A DNA stretch of 64,000 bases from Gerris lacustris (taxonomy: Eukaryota; Arthropoda; Insecta; Hemiptera; Gerridae), in contig OX578276.1 in assembly GCA_951217055.1 (NCBI GenBank), positions 135,909,787-135,973,786 on the forward strand, in the 5' to 3' direction. The translations under genes were made by a program, and so were the position numbers. Shown one piece after another: positions 34,457 to 47,161 of the stretch (positions are counted from its first letter, which is position 1; the number at the start of each line of letters is the position of its first letter). The notes beneath the pieces are model-generated. The model ran no database searches, was not told the DNA's origin, and saw only the letters and a list, made by a program, of their open reading frames with translations.

Positions 34457-35287
34457 AATAATTACTACATAGCACATAAAAGTGTACACATAGCACTGTG
34501 ATATTTTGTGATTTTATTAAAAAAATCGCTATTTTTTATATATCAATTTTCAAATGAAAAGCGACACCATTTAAATTTTTTTCCGATTGACCTGAAGCTT
34601 TTCAAAAATAATTTTTTCATGGATTCGCACAAAGTTTGTGGTTGGGAGCACAATTTTTTTTTTTTTTTTTTAAATGTTCACCCTTATGATGAAGAAACAC
34701 TCCTATGTAAGTATGCTCTGTCCATAAGTTATGTTCATTCGGGTGTGATTTCGTACTTTACGAGCAGTGAGTCAAATTTATGTTTTACTATGCAATTGTA
34801 TCCAGAGATTGTCTATTTTGAAATGAGCTACATTTATGTTACACTAGTAAGTGATCCACACTTAAAAAAAAAATTATCTAAAAGTCTTTGTCTTGATAAT
34901 ATGTCCCCGACCATTCTTTTCTCTACAGATGCCTAGTTTTGCATTCTACTTAATGGAGCATAAGGTATTTTTTTTTTTTTTTAATAATTTTCTTTTCCGG
35001 AATTAGAAATCAAGTGGAGGGTTGGAATTGGATTGGACAGGGTCAATTTTAGAGTTTTTTTCTGGTGTTGAAAACTAACTTATATTTTTGGTAATTTATT
35101 TATTAACATGTTTTCTCTACCACTTTATGAATGACACTACGAACTTTCATAATTTTGCTTTATATTTTCCGAAGAAGCAGTAGAAAAAGGAATCCAACAA
35201 ACATAATAAAATAAATTTGGTTTAAATTTCTTTTTACCCTATTAAAGTTAAGATAAATAATGAAATAGTATATTATGTTACTAGGTT
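34457..35287. other. unassigned stretch with a 142-codon open frame
   Basis: The frame 34508-34936 (+) is open for 142 codons, which is long for this AT-rich DNA, but it has poly(F) and poly(K) runs from homopolymers and no domain I recognise. Its end (LDNMSP) weakly resembles a frame at 40085-40145 (LDDMSP), so the two may be decayed copies of one repeat. Confidence 0.25.
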
Positions 35288-35381
35288 GTGAAGTGAGTTT
35301 TTTCTTTACCGCGGCAATTACATTTACTGTCGAGCGAAGCGAGACAGTAAATATTGCCAAGGTAAAGAAAAAACACTTCAC
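35288..35381. repeat. 94-bp hairpin
   Basis: The arms GTGAAGTGAGTTTTTTCTTT and ATTACATTTACTGTC pair with ACAGTAAATATTGCC and AAAGAAAAAACACTTCAC. The loop GAGCGAAGCGAG is itself nearly self-complementary. Origin unknown. Confidence 0.75.
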
Positions 35382-37106
35382 AGTCGCGTAGCATATGCTA
35401 TTTTTTCCGAGGTAGCAGACAATGAAAAAACATTAAATATTAATCACTAATCAATATATAATAATAACAAATATTAGTACATACTTAAGACTTAAAAAAA
35501 GAAACCTTAAAAAGAGGTTACACTATAAGAAAAGATAAATAAAACGCATTGACATCTAGCGGATTTTAATCGTACTAGAAGCATTTCTACAAAGACTGCA
35601 GCGGTACTAACGGAAGTTTTGACAACTACCCGCCGTACATAAAAAATCTTTTAGTTCCTAGGACGTAAAAGATTTTTTCTTTATAGCTAGGAGTAATGAA
35701 AAGATTTTTTAAGTCCACGTAATGAAAAAATGGATTTTAGCTATGTCTTTTAGGCTCTAAAGTTACTATTTCACAGCCTACCACGGAAAAAATATATTAT
35801 TATACTAATGCATAGCTTACCTTGGTCGAAGTCTAATAAAATAGAAATAAAACAGTGTTATTAAATATTTATTTTCTCAATTATAATTTAAGTTATCTTG
35901 TTGCGTGCTCATTTTAAATTAAGAAATAAATGTATTTATTTTTTCTACCGCATCGTTTATTGTCCAAATTACAAATAATAAATTGTTGATAATGGCCATT
36001 CGAAAGCGAACTATATTTTAAGCATCTTGTTACTGTCAATATAAAATTCTTTGTCATTGTATTGCCCTTGGTATTATTGTATTATTAGGTATAGAAGATG
36101 AATAATTTTGGAATCCAACGTGTTTCGAGTAATACTTGATTATAACTTATAACTTCTATGATAATTTTACTGTTAATGGAGAATAGTACATCCTTCGCCA
36201 AACTAGAGAACAAATTTTGCATTTAAATGACTCTACGTTCAGTTAAATGTATTTTGAATCCTTGGTCTTTGTTCCCATCTGTTTAATGTAGAAACCCTTG
36301 ACTTAATCCATAACTTCTCTAGGTCGTTTGAATTCAACCTCTTCTCCACATATAACTTGACTTAATTATCTGATTTCTTCAACACTTGGAATAAGAATTG
36401 GCGATTGACTTTAAACTGAACTGCAAGAAAGACAATCTTTAACTACACACAGTGACGCCGGGTGTAGCCTAAATGAGAAGTGTTTTATAAATTTATCTAT
36501 TCAACATTCCCTCCTCCTTACGAAATATATTGAACTTATAAGGCTACTTTAATATGATTTACTAATGATTATTTGTGCTAGCCGAGGGATCACATATTAA
36601 GAAGTTTTATAAGGTAGAAATAAATAAATATAACAGTAGTTCTGTGAACAATAGACCTTCTAAATAAAAGCATATACATATACATTATTTTTATTGACTT
36701 TAAGGAACCATGCCAAATTTCAAGAAAATCGGGCATTACGTTTGGTCGTGACTGCGTAAAAAACAAACTGACGAAATGCCAAAGAGTCGAGTAAGTAAAT
36801 AAAAAACCTCCTACCGTTTAGTTATTTTTATTTCTTTTATTAGAAGTTATATTTATTTAAAGGATTAATTATGTAGTAATAACTAATCTGGATTTTAGAA
36901 TAATATGTCAAGATAATAGAATGATAAGAAAAACATATTTAAATACAGTTCTCTTAAAGTTACAATATTTTATTTTTGTTTATTTTTTTGTACTTGGTAA
37001 TACGTAGATAACTTCTCTACTATATTTTCTTATTCTACTCCTCCTTATTGGTCATTAAACATATTTTTATTTGGTCTATTTTGCCTTGAATGTTTAGTAG
37101 ATATAG
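35382..37106. other. no gene seen
   Basis: AT-rich non-coding DNA. Nothing recognised apart from a short HINE-like ATGCCAAATTTCAAGAAAAT block near 36710. Confidence 0.4.
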
Positions 37107-37687
37107 AAAAAAATAGACTGTCGCCAATTAGTGTGGCATATAGCTTCCTCGCATCCTATCATGTTCTTTATTGTTATATTAGCATTAAAATTATGGTTAT
37201 AATATATTGCTTTATTTTGCTTTATACTGTTTATTGTGTAAAAACAATTAATAGTTGTAGCGACCTTTAACACTTCATAACGGTGTCACTTTTGGTTTTA
37301 ATAAAAAAATGTTTGTCTCATTGAAGTTAGTTTTTTCTCCTATACCCTAAATTCCAATCCTATACCTAAAATTCCAATTTTAAATTTTAAGTTCACGTTT
37401 ACGCGAACGTTGCTCGTGAACGCTTGGACGGATAACGATGTCCAACGAACTCGTCCTGGACATTGGTAAAATGAACATGTCTAAATTTCATCAAAATCGG
37501 TCGACATCTACTCATGTTATCGCCACACGTCTCATAATTCGCGGACACAGCACGAGACCAAAAATGTTCCCTGATGTCTGAAACGGATTTCTGTCTTGGA
37601 ATTTTTAAAATCGGAGACATAAAAGTTTTTCGTTCTCAAAAGTGATCACAATGCTTCCGTTACCTTCGGTAAGCTCGGAAGCAAAAT
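37107..37687 (+). mobile_element. HINE-A' subfamily copy
   Basis: It runs from CGCCAATTAGTGTGGCATAT through the A'-specific interior (TTTACGCGAACGTTGCTCGT, ATGTCCAACGAACTCGTCC) to the terminal hairpin TTCCGTTACCTTCGGTAAGC. Inverse of 12190-12757 in layout. Confidence 0.75.
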
Positions 37688-38059
37688 GTGATTTCGATTT
37701 TGAGATTTTATATATAAGCAAAATATATAAGTCGATTCGGGGGAAATATCATTTTTATTTGATACTGCGAGTACATAGATAACTAAGAAATGAGGATACT
37801 TAGACAAAATTTCCCTAAGTTAATTTCGGCCGACATAATTGTGGTCTTAAAGTTCACTTAGGGTGCGCGATCTTCTTTCGCAACCAAAATTCAGTGCTAT
37901 AATGCTGTAATATTAGTAACTGTCAGATAGTTCATAAATCATTTTAAATAAAGGAGCCATCTATCTATAATCTATAACCATATTTCACTCCTTCTTTCTT
38001 CCGGGTTCAAACGGCATTTTTGCCACCATGTCTACCTCAGGAAAGATTAGATAATACTC

Positions 38060-38320
38060 AGATTAGATTTTTTTCCCCCAGCATCGGGCTTTAATATCGA
38101 GGAGGTCGATCAAGCCGTGATCCATGCGCCTCTTTTTGAAAGGTTATCATCCTCAACCTTGTAATGGTTGTCTCCCTTGGCTAATTCGATCTGCCTCCTC
38201 TGAGAGGTTTAACAAGTAGATTGAGGGCACTTGATGCAAAAAACATAATATTCCATTTTTATCCAAATCTCTCTGAAAAAGAGAGGTTTTTAAAAATTAG
38301 AGTATCAGATAACTTCCAAT
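38060..38320. repeat. dispersed repeat family I, copy 2
   Basis: Matches 5390-5660 (GAGGAGGTCGATCAAGCCGT, CCCTTGGCTAATTCGATCTG, GAGAGGTTTAACAAGTAG). Unclassified. Confidence 0.5.
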
Positions 38321-38880
38321 CCATTATTAAAATGTTTTCTTAATTTATTAAAAAGTAATTGCTGTCAAAGTACATTATTATTTTTAAAAAGATGTCTCAA
38401 CTCGTTAAAATGTGTCTATGCCCTTATAATGTACTTAAGATATAATATTTAACGAAGCTATTATCTGGAATATCATTTGACCATTCCTGGGAGTCATCAT
38501 TGATTATTCCAACAGATAGCAAAGAAATGTCCAGCGAAACTGCTTAATATTTTTAATGTTTGTCATAATTAGCTCGCTATAGCCAACCAACCCTGGTAAT
38601 TTGGATTTTTTTGATAGTGCCAGAATCAATTTTGCTTATTTGTTTTTATTTATAATGAGTAAGTTATAAATTCTCAGTAGAAACAATTAATTTAACCTCT
38701 TCGAAGATATTACAAATAAAAGATATCTTTTGAGTTGACAAATCCTGCATATTTTTTTCCATTTATTGTTACCATGTTATATCAAGCTTATTAATAGAGT
38801 CGATCTATCAACAATAATGGTAACTTCAATTAAATCTATATTTTATCAATAAAAATAAATCTAGATTCGTCAATTGTTTT

Positions 38881-39805
38881 TGGAACGAAGTTCCTTATGG
38901 CACGTTCTGGAGCCCGGGAGTGAATCCGAAAAAAACGACCAAAATCACCGTCACAAAATCACCGTCACGCAAAATCCGTCACGATATATGCCGATGATGA
39001 TAACTTGATTAAAAGATGACCGAGTTAGTTGAAATTTGGTACACATGTTCATTTTACCAATGCCCAGGCTGAGTTCGTCGGAAAACGTTATCTGCCCAAG
39101 CGTTCACGCTCAACGCTCGCGTAAACTTAAGCTTCAAAAAGACGGGAAACAATGTTATTATGGAAGGCTGTTCCTTGACTTGTTTTGTTTATTTTGGTAT
39201 ATATGTCAAAATGTCACTTGGTTTTGTAAATATAGAAAATATAATCACGGTCTTGTTAAAAGTAAAATTGATCTGGGCTGACGCTTATTTCAATATATTA
39301 GGTATATTATTATAATACAGCGTACTTAATCCAAGAAAAAATTCTAACTTCATCTATTTAATGAGACAAACAACTTTTTTAAATTTGTTTTTTTAGTAAA
39401 ACGAACACCGACACTGTTATGAAGTGATAAATATCGCTAAATTTTAATTTAGATATTAAGGGAAGAGATATATTTTATAATATTTTAAATTAATAGGCCG
39501 GGTAGGTAGAAAACAGTCCTATTTTAATCCAACATCCTTCAACGAACATACTCTATAACTATAAACTTTTTTCTTATATTAAATATATATTTATAGTAAG
39601 ACGCTTGCTGTAATGATACAAATAATGATTTTCTTTTAATTTTGCCTTAACTCTGCTAGGTATAAACAGTTCGTTACTTTTAATTTTGTCTCTTTTCTAA
39701 CTCCGCCATGTATAAGTAGTTAGCAATGTATAAGTACTTAGCAGTGTGATTTTATAATTTATATTTAATGAAAAATGTAAGGAACTTCGTTCCTACCGGG
39801 TGTCC
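38881..39805. mobile_element. HINE-like element J, containing A'-related interior
   Basis: The ends carry the palindrome GGAACGAAGTTCC and its inverse (GGAACTTCGTTCC). The interior at 38995-39160 and 39325-39450 matches the A' interior (GTTCATTTTACCAATGCCCA, GCGTTCACGCTCAACGCTCG), interrupted by about 165 unrelated bp. Possibly a third family that shares the A' core. Confidence 0.45.
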
Positions 39806-40299
39806 CGCGACACCACACGTATTTTTTTTATTTTATGCTGTCATCACCAATAGTTATTTAAACTACTGTCAGCCGAAGTTGTAATTCATTGCTGTATGTA
39901 TTAATTAATACTAGTAGTGCGGATAGAATTGTGCTCTTGTATCGGCCATAATAAGTATTCTATACGGCTACCAAGAACATTTTTCAGTGAAAACCTGCAT
40001 TTTCTTCCCTTTAAGGATCAGGCAAAAAAAAAAAAATTTACAGTGGATTGGTGTGTCCGCGGTTTACCACCTGACCATCTCTACACGTCTGTTTTGGATG
40101 ACATGTCTCCAGTTTTTTTTTTATTGTGGCTCATAGAAGCAATTTCTTAGGGCGGATTTTTGTACTATAATAATACTTATTATACTACAAGTTTTGATTT
40201 TGTTTTGATTGAGTTTTTATAATAAATAATTAGCGCTCTCGAGTTATTTGCAGATTTTTAGCTCGAGTTGTGAAAATGTAATAAATTGCGTTGTCTTAG

Positions 40300-40370
40300 A
40301 GGTTTGGTGGTTCATTCCGTTATCCACCTACTTAAAGGTGGTAAAGGATGTAAACCACCAAACCTTACAG
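40300..40370. repeat. hairpin
   Basis: AGGTTTGGTGGTT and AACCACCAAACCT enclose a second short inverted pair, CCACCT/AGGTGG. Confidence 0.65.
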
Positions 40371-40559
40371 GCAATATAATTTTTGTTAAGGTCATCAGAA
40401 GTACAAATCCCTAATTGATTGGTGGCATCTCCTAGAAACCACCTAAAAACATTGATTCTTTTTTTATGGAAGGGGGGGCAAGAATATTTTTTAAAATAAT
40501 TTTCTGGGGCCATTCTTGATCCCACAGATGAGATTTGCAACTCTAATTTTAGAAATTAT

Positions 40560-41210
40560 AAAAAAACATTAGTGCGCCATTCGGAGCAAAAGGGGATAGT
40601 TTGCCAGGCAAACCGCCAATCATTATAGGGTTAACACAGCAATTTTTAGATTATATGCTGATTAAACCTTTTTCATTAGTCGTCCATCATATTGGCCGCC
40701 ATCTTGAAAATATTTTAATAGTTAAAAACTCTTTTCTTATTCCTAAAGACCTTTTAAACGTTTTTTTTACTTGTCCTTTTAAATGGTCGCCATCTTGAAA
40801 AAAATCAATGTGAAATTTGAATAGTTTTTTACTCTTTTCCTTCCTAATACCTTTGAAACGATGTGAAACTTTGAACGAAGTAACTTTTTTATAGCTTTCT
40901 GCCATATTGGCCTCCATCTTTAAAATATGATTAAATTTAAGTTTGCAACCGTTAAAGTGTAGATATGAGAGAGTTAGTGAGACCATACACCTCACTAACT
41001 CTCTCGTATCTTCAAAATATTTAGAGTAAAATTTTAATAGTTACCTACATGTTCTTCTTCTACACTTCAAGACCTTTAAATTGATTTATTACTAAAAACT
41101 TTTTGTTTAGTTTTCCTCCATATTGGCCGTATCTTGATAATATTTAGTGAGGAATTTTCAAAAACTATATTGTTGTCACAAATTATATGCTGCGCCTTTG
41201 TACCTGCGAA
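40560..41210. repeat. degenerate tandem repeat around a 'GGCCGCCATCTTGAAAATAT' motif
   Basis: The motif recurs near 40691, 40783, 40903 and 41120 with substitutions, followed each time by a TTTGAATAGTTTTT-like segment. A hairpin at 40962-41010 (GAGAGAGTTAGTGAG and inverse) lies within. Non-coding. Confidence 0.45.
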
Positions 41211-41380
41211 TTTCGTTCAAACCGATCAATTTTTGAACGTTATTCTTAGACAAACAATCAAACACATAACCACACAAACTTACTTTTCAAAGCCCAAGTC
41301 TCTAAAATAAAGAACTCATTACTATCGTTCAAATTGATATTTTAATTTTTATTTATGCATATATAAATCTTATAAATAAA

Positions 41381-41460
<80 letters not shown>

Positions 41461-41730
41461 CTGCAATAAGCTACACAATTTGTGTTATTTCAAGAAGATC
41501 AGATATAGGGCATTATCAGAGACGAGCGTGCTCTCACACCGCCATTCTTGCTTGGCTGGCAAAACACATCAGCAATGTATAATACCGTGTTTTTGCACAC
41601 TGCAATAAGGTACACAATTTGTGTTAGTGAGAGACACCAAGGGATGTGCCACGCAAGCGTGACACATAGGAACTGTTCCAACATCAGACATACGTCACAA
41701 AGATGTTGGCTCGGCATTACGCCATGTCCT

Positions 41731-41773
41731 GCATCGTTTCGTCGCGTCCGACTCATCAGGGGCCCGACGATGC
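41731..41773 (-). ncRNA. hammerhead ribozyme core in 310-bp repeat, copy 1
   Basis: Minus strand: GCATCG (helix III 5'), TC completing the GTC cleavage triplet, GGGCCC, CTGATGA, helix II GTCG-GACG-CGAC, GAAA, CGATGC (helix III 3'). All catalytic-core boxes are canonical. Helix III is 6 bp. Helix I would be the loop-less self-complementary GGGCCC. Confidence 0.8.
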
Positions 41774-42050
41774 CCTCCCAACTCTGGACCTATACCAAAT
41801 CAAGAGGATCAGATATAGGGCTTTATCAGAGATGAGCGTGCTCTCACACCGCCATTCTTGCTTGGCTGGCAAAACACATCAGCAATGTATAATACCGTGT
41901 TTTTGCACACTGCAATAAGGTACACAATTTGTGTTACATTGCTGATGTGTTTTGCCAGCCAAGCAAGAATGGCGGTGTGAGAGCACGCTCGTCTCAGATA
42001 AAGCCCTATATCTGATCTTCTTGATTTGGTATAGGTCCAGAGTTGGGTGG

Positions 42051-42093
42051 GCATCGTCGGGCCCCTGATGAGTCGGACGCGACGAAACGATGC
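42051..42093 (+). ncRNA. hammerhead ribozyme core in 310-bp repeat, copy 2 (inverted)
   Basis: Identical 43-nt core on the plus strand: GCATCGTC at 42051-42058, CTGATGA at 42065-42071, GAAA at 42084-42087, CGATGC at 42088-42093. Confidence 0.8.
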
Positions 42094-42252
42094 AGGACAT
42101 GGCGTAATGCCGAGCCAACATCTTTGTGACGTAATGTCTGATGTTGGAACAGTTCCTATGTGTCACGCTTGCGTGGCACATCCCTTGGTGTCTCTCACTA
42201 ACACAAATTGTGTACCTTATTGCAGTGTGCAAAAACACGGTATTATACATTG

Positions 42253-42398
<146 letters not shown>

Positions 42399-42484
42399 AG
42401 AAAACTCCGGGGGAACGGTCTGGGTAAGGTGTTAAGAAAACTTCACAATTTCATAAGCCAAGTGTTGCCTGGTGTATATCATAG

Positions 42485-42489
<5 letters not shown>

Positions 42490-42574
<85 letters not shown>
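42490..42574. repeat. (TA)n microsatellite
   Basis: Alternating TA with one G near the right end. Confidence 0.95.
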
Positions 42575-42576
<2 letters not shown>

Positions 42577-43107
42577 CTTTTATTTATAAGAGTTAGTGTC
42601 AAGTAAGTAATGACTCTTTTTTTGTCTTTAAAATTGGTCTTAAAGGCATTAAGGTCCTCCCACGACTAAATTGGGGGGGAGCAATAGATGGAGGAAGCTG
42701 AATTATTCACTTTTACCAATAAATAAGTTTGGGAATTAATCTACACTTTAATGTATTTTGTCGTTTTGGAATTGTTATGGTGGGTATTTTGGACGGTATT
42801 TATTGCATTTTTCAACATAACTGTATCTTGAACGGAATATAAAATATGGATCGGTGAGAATAATGGCTTGGAGCATTCTCTACTGGTATTAGTCTTATCA
42901 ATATAACTATACAGGTTTATAATACTATTGATGTGATTGATGTTAACAAATTACCCCTCTTTGTGTAAAGAAGTGGTGGGATTCCTGTATTTAGATATTA
43001 TCTTTATCAGGACGTATATAATTATTATAATAGATGTGGTAATTAGTGTGCAGAAAATGTAGTATTGAAATTGTGTGTACCTATGCTTGAGATTTGAAAA
43101 TAATTTT

Positions 43108-43641
43108 ATCAACGATTGATACAAAATATAAACATTCTATCTCTTTTTGGATGCGTATAGAAAGTGATTCTTTTCGTGGTTCATTACTTATGCGCGTTTC
43201 ATAGTTCTTCTTTATTTCCACTCTAGTGTGGAAATAAAGAACGGTATAATTCAAATTATTAAGTTTTTTGTAGTATTCATACTACGGAAAGATTACATTT
43301 TACTTTAAATCAAATTATAATTATCAATAACTACGGGAGACATACAGAGAAAAGTAGACCCCCGCAACCGGGACTCGAACCACGGGTCCTCCATCCGTTA
43401 CAGGTGCTCTTACCAACCACCTTTAAAGAGCACCTGTAACGGATTAATAGGAGGACCCGTGGTTCGAGTCCCGGTGCGGGGATCTATTTTTCTCTGTATG
43501 TCTCCTGTAGTTATTGATAATTATAATTTGATTTAAAGTAAAAAACGGTACGCAACTCTTCGCACAACTTGCTTTGCTCGTGTGGTTTTACTACCCTTGC
43601 CAGCAGAATGCTACTTTCCGCACTAGACGCGTAATGTACTA
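43108..43641 (+). mobile_element. Crypton-like C3 with nested palindrome
   Basis: The left half starts TATCAACGATTGATAC and includes hairpin TTCTTTATTTCCAC/GTGGAAATAAAGAA at 43207-43241. The right half resumes at about 43545 with AACGGTACGCAACTC and ends CGCGTAATGTACTA. The insert 43243-43544 is a large hairpin of different origin. Confidence 0.65.
43290..43544. repeat. 250-bp hairpin built from two inverted tRNA-like halves
   Basis: Each arm of about 115 bp holds a tRNA-like sequence: GGTTGGTAAGAGCACC (A-box, D-arm-like) and CGTGGTTCGAGTCCCGG (B-box, T-arm). One lies on the minus strand (about 43370-43425) and the other on the plus (about 43427-43480). The 5' acceptor strand and a full anticodon arm are missing, so no functional tRNA is called. 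The outer arms continue to TTTACTTTAAATCAAATTAT and its inverse. Confidence 0.7.
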
Positions 43642-43771
43642 TTGTCTTCAGGTTTACTTGTTCAGACATCTCTGAACGTGATAGACAAACACTAATCTTT
43701 AATTTGTTAAGTATATATCCTCGGAGAAAAATGTATTTGATCAATTTATTAAATGATATGTATTTTTGCAG

Positions 43772-43941
43772 TATGGACCATCGGATGCTTATCTGTAGCT
43801 CTGGTGAGCCTCAGTGGAATAGTGGGCGCTGTACTATGGCCAGCCATCAACAGTCCTCTCTACAAGCACATGATGAGATTCCTTATCGGACTCGCTGTGG
43901 GCTCTCTCACTGCCACCGCTCTCTTTCAACTCATACCTGAG
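43772..43941 (+). CDS. ZIP (SLC39A8/14-like) metal transporter, first transmembrane exon
   Basis: This 170-bp exon has the acceptor GTATTTTTGCAG before 43772 and the donor GAG|GTACTA after 43941. It starts two bases into a codon (phase 1) and ends on a codon boundary. It encodes VWTIGCLSVALVSLSGIVGA, a hydrophobic first helix, then a short polar loop (NSPLYKHMM), then a second helix, RFLIGLAVGSLTATALFQLI, ending PE. The '+.L..LAVG.L..ALFQLIPE' pattern is the TM1-TM2 hallmark of ZIP transporters, and ALFQLIPE is shared with ZIP8/ZIP14 (family knowledge). The metal-binding helices IV-V lie in later exons outside the window. It joins the 3350-3450 exon in phase to make FEVWTIG. The exon sits 130 bp right of a Crypton derivative, and base composition changes sharply at its borders. 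Confidence 0.85.
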
Positions 43942-44971
<1,030 letters not shown>

Positions 44972-45206
44972 GGGTGGGCCAAAAAACCCACACTTTTTTG
45001 AACACTTATAGCTCAGCTTCTGTAATAGATAGAGATATGAGGTTCGCGGGGTCTGAATACTTCATTCTTCTACTTTAAATTTCATATACATATATAAGTT
45101 TAAAATATATTGGGTGAAAGCCATGTTATGACGGTTTGAAATAAGGTCTTAAAAGAAATTGTTGTCCGAGTAGTAATCGTTGTTTGGCATTATACTTTTG
45201 ATAGAA

Positions 45207-45828
45207 TAAATAAAGAGGTGAAGTGTGGGCTAGTCAGCACACAGCGATGGTCCGTAGGCAACACTGTATAGTTTAAGTAGTACCCTATTGATTGTGTTTT
45301 TTTAAATGCTAAAAAGCTTACTTTGAACTATCCTATGGGTCTGATATTCTCAAAACACATAAACAAACTTCTGATAAAGTATTATTTTTGCCACTGAACC
45401 GGACTTCAACCATATAAATACATCGAAAAGACCATAGTTATAAAAAACGTGTTTTGTCAATAAAAAATCAAAAATATTTTTTTCGAAATTTCCAAAAAGT
45501 GGTATCGTTACTTTTGGTCGAAGAATATTCAGGATTTTTTGCACTTCACATAAGCGAGATAGAAGGGGGGGGGGGGGACACGTTTCACACCCACTTCAAA
45601 TTCGCCTACGCTCGCCCTATCAAAGTTATAACCAAAGAATAATATATTTTTGTAATCAGCTCGACTTACCCTTTCATATGATACCCCTCACGGTGTCGAG
45701 AAGAAAAAAAAAAAAAAATTCCAAAGTGATCGGACGAAAGGTGTTGCCGTGAGAGCAGGCGACCGGACGGACGGACAGACACACGCAGGAAAATATAAGG
45801 GTCCTTGGTTTTGCCTACGGACCCTAAT
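45207..45828 (-). mobile_element. HINE-E copy 1, nested in the mariner element
   Basis: Left: hairpin GTGGGCTAGTCAGCACAC, then GTCCGTAGGCAACAC. Interior: TGGGTCTGATATTCTCAAAA, TTTCGAAATTTCCAAAAAGT, a run of 13 G and GACGGACGGACAGACACACG. Right: GGTTTTGCCTACGGACCC. Comparison with the opposite mariner arm (GATAGAATTAATTACC) puts the insertion between two T with little or no duplication. Confidence 0.7.
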
Positions 45829-45887
45829 TACCATATGGGGTCTTTGTAGGTAAGAGGTTGGAGTCCCTCTGTGTTATAACAAACATT

Positions 45888-46035
45888 GAAGATGTGTTAA
45901 GCACAATGCTGCCTGAAACTGAAGATGAAATGCTAAATTACACGTTTATGCAAGATAGTGTCCCGTGCCATCGCTCTTTCCAAACAATTCAATTGTTGCA
46001 AGAGAATTGCCCAGACTTCAGGCAACATTGTGATT
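45888..46035 (+). pseudogene. Tc1/mariner transposase fragment
   Basis: A short frame reads MLNYTFMQDSVPCHRS followed by FQTIQLLQENCPDF. This is the block around the second catalytic Asp of Tc1/mariner DDE transposases, normally '..W.QD.APCH....+..L.....' (family knowledge); the D is codon 45955-45957. A stop follows at about 46033. The first Asp and the third acidic residue are missing, so the copy is dead. Confidence 0.65.
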
Positions 46036-46351
46036 AACACATCTTCAATGTTTGTTACACTGAGGGACTCCTACCACTTACCTACAAACCCCCCCCCCCT
46101 CCCTCTACCATATTATGGTAATTAATTCTATCAAAACTATAATACCAAACAACGATAACTACCCGGACGAAGACTTTTATTAAGACCCTATTTCAAACCG
46201 TCAATGTATGGCTTTCAACCAATAAGTTATTGATATGAAATTGAAAGTAAAAGAATGTAGTTTTCAGACCCCGCAAACCCCATATCTCTATCTATTACAG
46301 ATGCTGAACTATAAGTGTTAAAAGAAGTGCTGTTTTTTTTAGTCCACCCTG

Positions 46352-47161
46352 TTTATATAATTTTGAAAATTAGTTATAATGAACTATATAATTATATGTA
46401 TTCATTTTGTCTTAAAGCTTATAATTATAAATTACGAATTTTCTGATACCTTATGGCTTACCTTATGTTAGTGTTTTGAAAATCTAATTGTAAAAAATAT
46501 CCTGGTCGAATTGATTATCAGAACATTTTATTTTTATATAATTGTAAAATATATAATGAAGCGTATGTCATAAATATGTTGAGTGCATTTATCTTTTGGC
46601 TTGTCGTAAAAGGGTGTTGATTTTACACAATGTATTACCTATGTTGTCAAGTTGTTCTTCCCTCTCTCATAGCGACGCTCCTTTTATAGCAATAAATTGG
46701 TACATTAATATCAATTTGCTGCACAATCAGGGGCGTGTTCAAAGGGGAGCATACCGGAAAACCATCTCGGAAGTTCGTTTTATCGTGAACAAAAGAGTTA
46801 AACTAGAGTATTTGCATCTAACCACAACGGCGCATTTTTATGTACAAATCTGCTCTTTCAGATGCGATCAGGAATTGACTTATTTATCTTTTCTTATTTT
46901 TATTAAAAAAGAAAATAATAATTCTTTAAATTAGTTTTGAGAGATTATATGAGAAAGTTAGTCTGAGTTGTCGCGGGCAGATTTTTTATATCTAACTATT
47001 AAAAAAAGGATTAATTTTTAAACGTCCGCCATTTTGGAACGGGAGTAGATAGAAAACTCGGATTTGCGGCAAACGTTTTTTTTTTTTAAAGACCTTTCCA
47101 AAAATGTATCACTTTATGGGAGTTCAATATGGCGAAATTAATGATTACTAACCAAAAAAGT
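46352..47161. other. no gene seen
   Basis: A 112-codon frame (46596-46934) shows no recognisable domain or repeat match. Confidence 0.35.

Noticed and set aside
34508..34936. 142-codon frame as a host gene
   Set aside because: Homopolymer-driven FFFF and KKK runs, no domain, no splice context, and its end weakly resembles another repeat near 40.1 kb.
43380..43480. A functional tRNA gene on either strand
   Set aside because: Only D-arm-like and T-arm-like parts are present. The acceptor stem and a complete anticodon arm could not be built.
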